DNA of 64,000 nucleotides. Source: CAIQQQ01 sp037445025 (GTDB taxonomy: Bacteria; Pseudomonadota; Alphaproteobacteria; Acetobacterales; Acetobacteraceae). Below, piece by piece: positions 7,758 through 14,511 of this stretch (the first letter of the stretch is position 1; every line of letters starts with the position of its first letter). The translations under genes were made by a program, and so were the position numbers. The notes beneath the pieces are model-generated. The model saw nothing but the letters and a program-made list of their open reading frames with translations. It ran no database searches and was not told the DNA's origin. The stretch lies in assembly GCA_037445025.1 (NCBI GenBank), contig JBBILI010000023.1, positions 15,044-79,043 on the forward strand. Direction: 5' to 3'.

Positions 7758-8767
7758 CCCGCGAGCTCGAAGCCGGAGCTGGTGGCCTGCTGGGTGACGG
7801 CGACGCTTTCGGAGAAGGTGTCGCGCCGTGCCGCGTTGCTGCCGGCCAGGGTGCGGACCTCCTCCGGCGGCGGCGCGCCGGTTGCGGCTTGGGCGGCCGG
7901 GCGTATGGTGCGGGTGACCGGCGCCGGGCCCTGGAGCGCGGATTGCGGGGCATAGCCGGTGTTGCCCTGCGCGGTCTCGACCAGGGCATAGCCATCGCGC
8001 CGGGAGGTGACCGTCACTGGCTGGCGCGGCTGCAGCTGGCCGATGTCGGGCGCGGCCGGATCGGGGCGCAACTTCAACGCAGCGGCCTGGCGGATGATTG
8101 CGCGGGTGGGCGGCGGTGGCGCCACGGCGGCGGCGGTGCCGGGGGCGAGCGTGTCGGCGGCGACCTCGAACTGCTGGGTGCGGCCGGAGATCTGCTCGTT
8201 GATCTGGCGGGCCAAAGCGAGGTCGCGCTCGGCGCGGGATTTGATCTGCGCCATGGCAGCGACGGCGGATGAGCGGTCCATGCGGTGCTGGGCGTAGGCC
8301 TCGCGGATGGTCTGCGCCGCGCGGAAACGGCAATCGACCAGCTGGTCGAACGCGATCTGGGTGCGGTCGATCTGGGCGTTCTCTCGGCTGATGTCGCCCT
8401 GCATCTGGTTGAACATGCCGGCCTGGTCGCTTTGCTGCTGCTGCAGGGCGGAGAGATAGCCGCCGGCGGCACCGAGCGCTCCGCCCGCCACGGCGCCGAT
8501 CAACGCGCCCTTGAGATTGCCGCCGAGCAGGGCCCCGGCCAGTCCGCCGGTGGCGGCCCCGATGGCGGCCCCGGTGAGAATCTGCGCGCCGAAGAAATCG
8601 CCGGTGGAGTCGAGGGCCACAAGCTGGCGGCGGCAGGAGTCGGTGCCATCATCGGGGCCGATGCGCGAGGTCTGCGTGGTCAGCTGGCCCGGCGCGCAGC
8701 CGGCGAGAACGCTGAGGGAGAGCATGGCGGCCACGGCACGGGAGCGGGCGAGGGGATCGAGTCTCAA
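7754..8767 (-). CDS. Lipoprotein with glycine zipper and SH3-like domain
   Basis: 337 residues. The TTG start at 8767 overlaps the upstream stop (TTGA) and gives a proper lipoprotein signal with R8 and R10 before the hydrophobic segment and lipobox LAGC, Cys24 being lipidated. Residues 66-103 are a glycine zipper (GAAIGAATGGLAGALLGG), a membrane-inserting motif. Residues about 110-200 are a helical coiled-coil-like region. After a proline linker, residues about 230-285 look like a bacterial SH3 domain (LKLRPDPAAPDIGQLQPRQ), which in other proteins binds peptides or peptidoglycan. It is the middle gene of the operon, coupled on both sides, so it probably anchors or regulates the caspase protein. 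Target membrane is uncertain. Confidence 0.82.
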   Translation of the reverse strand: MRLDPLARSRAVAAMLSLSVLAGCAPGQLTTQTSRIGPDDGTDSCRRQLVALDSTGDFFGAQILTGAAIGAATGGLAGALLGGNLKGALIGAVAGGALGAAGGYLSALQQQQSDQAGMFNQMQGDISRENAQIDRTQIAFDQLVDCRFRAAQTIREAYAQHRMDRSSAVAAMAQIKSRAERDLALARQINEQISGRTQQFEVAADTLAPGTAAAVAPPPPTRAIIRQAAALKLRPDPAAPDIGQLQPRQPVTVTSRRDGYALVETAQGNTGYAPQSALQGPAPVTRTIRPAAQAATGAPPPEEVRTLAGSNAARRDTFSESVAVTQQATSSGFELAG

Positions 8768-9861
8768 GAAAACAGCCTCCCCAGGCGCGACGTTCCGAGC
8801 CTTGTGGCGGCTGCCTGGCCGAACTCGCGGAACTGGGCTGAGACCGAGGCGAGCTCGGCGTCCCAGTGCTGGTTGATCGGCTGGCCCTCGGCGCTGGCAT
8901 GGAAGCGCACCATCATCATGATAAGGAACACCGGCTTGATGAACGCGGCGCGGATGGGGCCGGCCAGCAGGGCTGCGATCAGCACCGTGGCGAGGCCGCC
9001 GGACTCGCGCATGCTGTGCGGCAGAGCCAGGGTGATCAGCGCGGCCGGGATCAGCAGGACGATCCAGAGCACCACGCTGGCCACCCGCTCCAGCACCACC
9101 GACCACATCGCCGTGGTCAGCACCGGGCGGGCGTTCTGGGCGTAGTAGACGAGCCCCTCGCGCGAACTGGTCCAGGGATCGGCATCGCCGCGGGCCAGGT
9201 TGTAGGAGAAGATGACCTTGTCGATGTAGCGCGTGGCGCCGCGCAGCACGATCGAGATCAGGTTGGCCACGGACTCCAGACCGGGGATGGGCAGCAACTC
9301 GCTGACCCAGTCCAGCGTGCGGTGAAAGCTGTCCACCACGCCGCGCACCAGCGCGTGCAGTCCGTACAGCACGTTGGCCTGGGCGAATCTTTCCGTCACG
9401 ATGCGGCGCCCGTAGGCGAACATGCTCTCCTGCCCGTTGGCGACCTGGCCCTTGGTGATCAGCTCGGTCAGCACCGCGACATGGCCGCATTCGATCAGGT
9501 GCAGGGCGTAGCGCATGATTCCGCCCCATAATGCGCCGCCGCACAGCGCCAGGGCGATGAACCACACCACGCCGAACACGCCCGCGATATGATCCGCCAG
9601 CCAGCCGGCCCCGCCGATCATGACCACGAACCAGATGACGGCCACGATCGAACAGACCATGAGCACACCGAACCGCATCAGCGCGTAGGGCAGGCTCTGC
9701 AGCATCAGCCCCACCGCGGCCCAGAACCCGGCCGAGCGCACCGCCAGCGGATAGGCGTGACGCACCGAGGCCGGCGGCACCGGCGGCACGGGAACCGCGC
9801 CCCACCCCGACCCGGGCGGAACCCGGATGGTCTCGTCAGGCGTGGACCCGAACCCGGACAT
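8764..9861 (-). CDS. Polytopic inner-membrane protein, first gene of caspase operon
   Basis: 365 residues with a Pro/Gly-rich cytoplasmic N-terminus (DETIRVPPGSGWGAVPVPP) and about six predicted membrane segments: around residues 45-85 (GVLMVCSIVAVIWFVVMIGG), 95-115 (FGVVWFIALALCGGALWGG), 235-265 (VVLWIVLLIPAALITLALP) and 275-300 (VLIAALLAGPIRAAFIKP). The middle holds a long soluble stretch (YGRRIVTERFAQANVLYGLH). No transport or enzyme motif is recognised. ATG 9861 is clear. It opens a three-gene operon with the lipoprotein and the caspase-fold protease, which suggests a membrane complex. Distantly similar proteins are annotated only as hypothetical as far as I know. Confidence 0.8.
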   Translation of the reverse strand: MSGFGSTPDETIRVPPGSGWGAVPVPPVPPASVRHAYPLAVRSAGFWAAVGLMLQSLPYALMRFGVLMVCSIVAVIWFVVMIGGAGWLADHIAGVFGVVWFIALALCGGALWGGIMRYALHLIECGHVAVLTELITKGQVANGQESMFAYGRRIVTERFAQANVLYGLHALVRGVVDSFHRTLDWVSELLPIPGLESVANLISIVLRGATRYIDKVIFSYNLARGDADPWTSSREGLVYYAQNARPVLTTAMWSVVLERVASVVLWIVLLIPAALITLALPHSMRESGGLATVLIAALLAGPIRAAFIKPVFLIMMMVRFHASAEGQPINQHWDAELASVSAQFREFGQAAATRLGTSRLGRLFS

Positions 9862-10219
9862 GATTCCCCCTGCACGTGGAAAACATCGGTTGAAACGGTG
9901 TTGGAGGCGCCAGTCGCATTGCCTTCGGAACAGTCAGGCTTGCGTGGAGGCTTGTCCATCGCGGAACGAGCCGATCTCGACAAAGTGCATGGTGTGGCGA
10001 TGGGTGAGAAAGCGCAGGCAGGCAAGGCCAGGACCAGGGTTCCCGACCTTGTTCGTGCGCGCGAACCCCGGTCAAATGAGAGAGGGGCGATCGACACCGT
10101 CATGACGGTGTCGATCGCCCCTCACGCGATAGAAGAGACGCGCGGGGCTCGGACTCCTCAGGGGAAGCCCGTGCTTCGCATCACCTGGGAGCGAGGGGAC
10201 AACACCCCCTCACCTTCCT
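9862..10219. other. Intergenic region with the caspase-operon promoter
   Basis: A 358-base non-coding stretch between sodB (ending 10220, minus) and the caspase operon (starting 9861, minus). It must hold the sodB transcript end and the operon promoter. The only clear structure is the 42-bp palindrome at 10082-10123. I see no convincing small ORF. Confidence 0.6.
10082..10123. repeat. 42-bp perfect palindrome
   Basis: Twenty-one-base arms with no spacer (GAGGGGCGATCGACACCGTC and its complement). It is about 97 bases downstream of the sodB stop and 220 bases upstream of the caspase operon. It contains two GATC sites but no T-run. It could be a transcript end, a protein-binding dyad or a dispersed palindrome. 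Confidence 0.8.
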
Positions 10220-10822
10220 TCAGCCCAGCTTCGCTTCGGCAAATTCGTAGTTCGCCAGGTGATCCAGCCAGTTGGTCACATAGTCAGGGCGGCGGTTGCG
10301 GAAGTCGAGGTAGTAGCTGTGTTCCCACACGTCGCAGCCGAGCAGGGCGATGCCTTCGCCGGTGGCGAGCGGGTTGGAGCCGTTGGGGGTCTTGGTGGTC
10401 TTGAGCTTGCCGTCGGCGGCGAGCACAAGCCAGGCCCAGCCGGAGCCGAACTGGGTGGTGGCGGCGGTCTTGAAGCTGTCCTTGAAGGCGGCGACGGAGC
10501 CGAAATCCTCGATCAGCTTGGCTTCGAGCTTGCCGGGGATCTTGCCGCCGGTGGGCGACATGTTCTGCCAGAACAGGATGTGGTTCCAATGCTGGCCGGC
10601 ATTGTTGAACACCGGCGCCATGTCGGCCTTGCCGTGGCTGAGGGCGACGATCTCTTCAAGGGTCTTGCCCTGGAGGTCGGCGTTCTTTTCGACGAAGCCG
10701 TTCAGCGCCGTCACATAGGCCTGGTGGTGCTTGCCGTGGTGCAGTTCCAGGGTCTCCTGGCACATGCCGGTCGCGGCGAGGGCGGTGGTGGAATACGGCA
10801 GGGCGGGAAGTTCGAAGGCCAT
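10220..10822 (-). CDS. sodB: Superoxide dismutase, Fe type
   Basis: A 200-residue cytoplasmic enzyme that converts superoxide to peroxide and oxygen. Sequence begins MAFELPALPYSTTALAATGM. The metal ligands are His28 (LELHHGKHH), the His of WNHILFW, and the Asp and His of LGCDVWEHSYYLDF. The Gln in NNAGQHWNH is in the position typical of iron-containing SODs, so Fe is more likely than Mn. ATG 10822 is chosen because family members begin exactly at MAFELP; the frame stays open for 16 more codons upstream without support. It is monocistronic and diverges from the phytoene-synthase-fold gene. Confidence 0.96.
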   Translation of the reverse strand: MAFELPALPYSTTALAATGMCQETLELHHGKHHQAYVTALNGFVEKNADLQGKTLEEIVALSHGKADMAPVFNNAGQHWNHILFWQNMSPTGGKIPGKLEAKLIEDFGSVAAFKDSFKTAATTQFGSGWAWLVLAADGKLKTTKTPNGSNPLATGEGIALLGCDVWEHSYYLDFRNRRPDYVTNWLDHLANYEFAEAKLG

Positions 10823-10929
10823 GGCGATGTTTCTCCGTGCTGTGCGCTGTGATCGCGAGCGTAGCGTCACTATGGGTGCTGTCGTGTCCGGTCAAGCTTG
10901 CAGCGGCGTGGCGTGCGTGTCACCTCGGC

Positions 10930-11730
10930 ATGATGACATCACAGCCCTTTGCGAGCCCGTTGGCGGAGCTCGTCCGCGCCCAGGACCCCGACCGGTTTCT
11001 GACCGCGCTGTTCGCGCCGGCGGAGCGGCGGGAGGCGTTGTTCGTGCTGTTCGCGTTTAACCACGAGCTGGCGCGGGCGCGCGAGGTGGTGAGCCAGCCT
11101 CTGCTGGCGTTGATCCGCCTGCAATGGTGGCGCGAGGTGGTGGAGGGCGCGCGCCGGCGCCACGAGGTGGCGGGTCCGTTGGGCGAGGCGCTGGATGCGG
11201 GAGTGCTGCAGCCGGGCGTCCTGCTGGAGATGATCGCGGCGCGCGAGCTGGAAGCCGAGGCCGAGCTGGCGGATCGCGCCGCCTGGCTCGGCATGATTGC
11301 GGGCAGTGCCGGGGCGTTGGCGGTGGCGGCCGGGCTTGTGCTGGGCGCCACGGACGAGGATCTGCCCCGGCTGCGGGCGCTGGGCACGGCGTACGGGGTG
11401 GCGGGCGTCTTGCGCAGCGTGGCCGTGCTGGCGCGCCAGGAGCGCTGCCTGTTGCCGGGCGATGTGTTGGGCGCGCACGGGCTGACGGTGCATCACATTC
11501 TGGCTGATCCGGCACGGGCCAAAGATGTGCTGCCGGAGCTGGCCGAGGAGGGAGCGATCCTGCTGCGGGCCGGACAGGGACGGTTTCAGCGATCGGTGAT
11601 TGCCGCGGCCTTGCCGGCGGTGCTGGCACGGCGGGATCTCGCGCGCCTCGCTCATCTGGAGCAGGCCGCATTGCGCGGGCTGGGCGACAAGCTCGCCGTC
11701 ACCCGCGCGGCTTTGCTTGGGCGCGTCTGA
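10930..11730 (+). CDS. Phytoene/squalene synthase-fold protein, NDUFAF6-like
   Basis: 266 residues of the all-helical SQS/PSY fold. The usual aspartate-rich DDxxD prenyl-diphosphate motifs are absent. Instead it has AFNHELARAREVVSQPL, IRLQWWREVVEG and a distal LPGDVLGAHGLT segment, which match the NDUFAF6 branch associated with respiratory complex I assembly. A role in isoprenoid synthesis is therefore less likely. ATG 10930 (followed by another ATG) is chosen because the upstream in-frame extension to 10837 lies in the sodB promoter and is not protein-like. It converges tightly on the next gene, with one base between stops. Confidence 0.82.
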   Translation: MMTSQPFASPLAELVRAQDPDRFLTALFAPAERREALFVLFAFNHELARAREVVSQPLLALIRLQWWREVVEGARRRHEVAGPLGEALDAGVLQPGVLLEMIAARELEAEAELADRAAWLGMIAGSAGALAVAAGLVLGATDEDLPRLRALGTAYGVAGVLRSVAVLARQERCLLPGDVLGAHGLTVHHILADPARAKDVLPELAEEGAILLRAGQGRFQRSVIAAALPAVLARRDLARLAHLEQAALRGLGDKLAVTRAALLGRV

Positions 11731-11731
11731 T

Positions 11732-12562
11732 CTACGCCGAGAGCAGCTGCATCTCCGTTGCCATCACGCGGGTCGTCACCGGGGCGGGGCTGTGGCTGGG
11801 GATCGTATGGTCCATCGTGTCCCACCGCTTGACCGCGGCCGGGGCCAAAGGGCCGCCGAGGCAGAGCCGATAGCCGCCGTCCTCGTTCACCAGCAGGCCG
11901 ATGCGGCTCGAGTCGGGCTCGATCTTGCGACGCAGCCGATAGATATGGGTCTCCACCGTGTGGGTGGTGGCGCCGTTGTGATACCCCCACACCTCGCGCA
12001 GCAGCTGGTTGCGCGTGACCGGCCCCTCGGAGCGATAGAGATATTTCAGCACCGCCGCCTCTTTCTCCGTCAGGCGGATGCGCGAGCCGGTCTTGCTGTC
12101 CTGCAGCATGCGGCGGGCCGGGCGGAAGTGGAACGGCCCGATCTGCAGCATGGCATCCTCGCTGGTCTCGTAGGCGCGGATCTGGGCACGCAGCCGGGCA
12201 ATGGCCTCGGCCGGGCGCAGCGGCAGGGTGATGATGTCGTTGGCGCCGCTGTCCAGCCCCTCGACGGTGGCGCGTTCGCTGGTGTCGCGCGTGGCGAGCA
12301 GCAGCGGGATGGTCACGCCGCGGTTGCGCAGCAGCGTGCAGAGACCCGCGCCGGTGCCGTCGGGCAGATGGGCGCCGATGATCACGGCATCGAGCGGGGT
12401 CGCGGCCGAGCCGGCGCGGGCGAGACAGTCGGACGCGGTGCCGACGCATTCCACGCAAAACCGCCCTGCGGCGAGCAGGGCCTCGAGCACGGCGGGAAGC
12501 GGGCCGTCGGTGGTGTCGACCACCAGGATGTGACGATTGCGGGCTGTGGTGTCGCGGGACAT
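11732..12562 (-). CDS. OmpR-like regulator with degenerate receiver
   Basis: 276 residues from ATG 12562, which has AAGGA eight bases upstream; the upstream ATG at 12583 lacks one. Residues 11-125 have the receiver fold but the phospho-acceptor position is Gly63 (DAVIIGAHLPDG, where a typical protein has D). The conserved Lys is Leu (NDIITLPLRPAE) and only one acidic residue remains near strand 1 (VVDTTD). Residues about 135-230 are an intact winged helix (TTHTVETHIYRLRRKIE). A 45-residue low-complexity tail follows. It probably binds DNA without control by phosphorylation. No kinase is adjacent. Confidence 0.88.
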   Translation of the reverse strand: MSRDTTARNRHILVVDTTDGPLPAVLEALLAAGRFCVECVGTASDCLARAGSAATPLDAVIIGAHLPDGTGAGLCTLLRNRGVTIPLLLATRDTSERATVEGLDSGANDIITLPLRPAEAIARLRAQIRAYETSEDAMLQIGPFHFRPARRMLQDSKTGSRIRLTEKEAAVLKYLYRSEGPVTRNQLLREVWGYHNGATTHTVETHIYRLRRKIEPDSSRIGLLVNEDGGYRLCLGGPLAPAAVKRWDTMDHTIPSHSPAPVTTRVMATEMQLLSA

Positions 12563-12833
12563 CGGAGTATTCCTTTCCGCCATGCCAGCGTTGTGCCGGC
12601 GTCATGGGTGCAGAGTGCTGCGCGACGGCCCGGCTGCATGTGATGCAGGTCACACCTTGTCGCAGTATCTCGCTCCGACGATGCAATAAGCGCACATGGC
12701 ATTCACGCGATCGTCACAGTCAGACGCCCAGACTGCAGCGCCGTGAGGGCGGCAAGGCTCCCCTCGCCCGCTGCAAGGTGTTACCAATCCGTCACCTGCC
12801 TGCCGAACACGATCAGCCCGAGTGTCATTTCCG
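12563..12833. other. Divergent promoter region
   Basis: About 270 non-coding bases between the degenerate regulator (minus) and the first gene of the glycan island (plus). It includes a short dyad-like TGCATGTGATGCA near 12636. It should carry both promoters and possibly the regulator's own binding site; I cannot assign boxes with confidence. Confidence 0.4.
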
Positions 12834-13490
12834 ATGGTCCGACCCGACAACTTCTCAGACTATGTCGAGAAAATGAGTGTGAAGCTGCAGGACGGCACAA
12901 GGCGCAGCCAGAACCTGCTCCTGCTGCGCGAGATCGCCGATCTGCGGCTGCAGGTGCAGACGCTGAGCAGCGCCATCGCCGCCCTTGCCAGCTACCAGGA
13001 GATCGCGCCGCTGATCCACCCGCCGGCGGAATCTGCCGCCCTGCAGCTGCCGCGGCGCGTGAGCCTCGACGCCAGCCAGCATCTGCAGGTCATCGACGGA
13101 TTCTACGCCCTCGAATACACCGACAGCGGCATCCCCTATCGCTGGACCGGCCCCCACCGGCGCTTCCGCCTCAGCGTCTGGCTCGACCGATCGGTCCCGG
13201 TCGACGTCACCCTCTCGGTGATCTTCTGCGGCAGCCCCGGCAACCTGTTGAACACGTATCTGTTCGTCGACGAGGTGCGTTACCCCGCACGGTATGACGA
13301 CTCGCAGAACCTTTTTGTCGTCCAGGGCGTGCTGCCGCGCGCGTTCCAGGGCATCAGCGTGTTCGAGTTCGAGCTGGCCGGGCCTTTCGAGGACAAGGAC
13401 CCGAGCGACCTGCGCGACCTCGGTGTGCCGTTCCGCAGCTTCGAGGCACGCTGCCGTGACAGCGTGGCCGAAGGGACAGGACATGAATGA
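12834..13490 (+). CDS. Hypothetical protein at start of glycan island
   Basis: About 218 residues from ATG 12834 (alternatives GTG 12822 or ATG 12873; none has a decisive ribosome site). The N-terminus is a probable coiled coil (LLLLREIADLRLQVQTLSSA). The C-terminal two thirds is predicted beta-rich (RFRLSVWLDRSVPVDVTLSV, GISVFEFELAGPF), possibly a carbohydrate-binding-like sandwich. No signal peptide or membrane segment. Its stop overlaps the next glycosyltransferase start by 8 bases, so translation is coupled and a role with that enzyme is likely. I do not recognise the family. Confidence 0.75.
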   Translation: MVRPDNFSDYVEKMSVKLQDGTRRSQNLLLLREIADLRLQVQTLSSAIAALASYQEIAPLIHPPAESAALQLPRRVSLDASQHLQVIDGFYALEYTDSGIPYRWTGPHRRFRLSVWLDRSVPVDVTLSVIFCGSPGNLLNTYLFVDEVRYPARYDDSQNLFVVQGVLPRAFQGISVFEFELAGPFEDKDPSDLRDLGVPFRSFEARCRDSVAEGTGHE

Positions 13491-14511
13491 CACCGCACCG
13501 GGTTCGCGCCGCATGATGCGCGCGCCGCCGGTGCAGCGTCACCATGTCGCGGTCAGCGTGGCGATCTGCACCTATGACAGGTACGATCTGCTCGCCGGCG
13601 TGCTGCAGGCCGCGGCGGCGCAGGCGGCGGATTTCGACGATTTCGAGATCGTGCTGGTCGACAACACGCCCGATCCCGACCGCTCGCAGCTGGAGTTCCG
13701 CCGCCATGCCGCGGTGCCGCGGCTGCGCTGGGTGCACGAGCCGGTCAAGGGCCTGTCGCGCGCGCGCAACCGCGCCATCGCCGAGACCACCGGGCCCATC
13801 GTGGCGTTTCTCGATGACGATGCGGTGCCGGTGCCCGGCTGGCTGCGCGGCCTGACGGACGCGTTCGCGATGCTGGGCCGTGACGCGATGGCGATCGGCG
13901 GGCGGGTCACGCCGAAATTCCTGGGACCACGCCCCGCCTGGCTGGCGGACGGGCTGCTGCAGTATCTCTCGATCACCGATCTCGGCGAACGGCTGCGGCT
14001 GCTGGACGATGGCGAATGGATCGTCGGCGCCAACATGGCGCTGCGCCGGTCGGCCCTGGAGGCAAGCGGCGGATTTCCCGAGCATCTCGGCCGCAAGGGC
14101 TCCGGCGCCACCTTGCTCTCCAACGACGAGACGGCGCTGATGCAGGGCCTGCGCGACCGCGGCGGACTGATCGGCTACGCGCCGGATGCGGCGGTGGCGC
14201 ATCTGATCGACCCGTCCCGCCTCAGCCAGGCCTGGTTTCGCCGCCGTCTCGCCTGGCAGGCGGTGTCGGACTATCTGGCAGACCCCGCGACATCGTCCCA
14301 GCGCTCAGGCCAGTCATGGAACTGGCTGACCGGCTTCCTGGTGCAGCTGCCACCGAGCCAGCGCAGCTATCGCGGCCTGCTCGCCGACATGCCGGCACCC
14401 GATCTGTTCGAACACCAGATCAACGCCGTCTACAACGCCATCCAATGTCTGCTGGCCGGAGTCGAGCTCACCGATCCGCTGGCGCCGTCCGCCCAGGCGG
14501 ACGAGGCCTGA
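13483..14511 (+). CDS. Family 2 glycosyltransferase
   Basis: 342 residues with a GT-A fold. The N-terminal nucleotide-binding part reads VAVSVAICTYDRYDLL, the DxD-type metal site is VAFLDDDAVPVPGW, and the acceptor region includes NDETALMQGLRDRG. It transfers a sugar from a nucleotide sugar, probably to a cell-surface glycan or a protein. ATG 13483 follows GGACAGGAC and overlaps the preceding stop; the ORF can be read further upstream only in the shadow of that gene. The stop overlaps the ATG of the next glycosyltransferase (TGATG), placing three genes in one coupled unit. Donor and acceptor are unknown. Confidence 0.9.
   Translation: MNDTAPGSRRMMRAPPVQRHHVAVSVAICTYDRYDLLAGVLQAAAAQAADFDDFEIVLVDNTPDPDRSQLEFRRHAAVPRLRWVHEPVKGLSRARNRAIAETTGPIVAFLDDDAVPVPGWLRGLTDAFAMLGRDAMAIGGRVTPKFLGPRPAWLADGLLQYLSITDLGERLRLLDDGEWIVGANMALRRSALEASGGFPEHLGRKGSGATLLSNDETALMQGLRDRGGLIGYAPDAAVAHLIDPSRLSQAWFRRRLAWQAVSDYLADPATSSQRSGQSWNWLTGFLVQLPPSQRSYRGLLADMPAPDLFEHQINAVYNAIQCLLAGVELTDPLAPSAQADEA

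Noticed and set aside
5952..7955. A 667-codon plus-strand frame antisense to the caspase gene
   Set aside because: Gly/Glu-rich low-complexity translation mirroring the coding strand; no start signal and no motif.
7758..8333. N-terminal extension of the caspase protein to 8333
   Set aside because: It overlaps the lipoprotein gene in another frame; ATG 7757 gives a proper signal peptide and an ATGA overlap.
10837..10929. Upstream start for the phytoene-synthase-fold protein
   Set aside because: The 31 extra codons lie in the sodB promoter region and do not resemble the family N-terminus.
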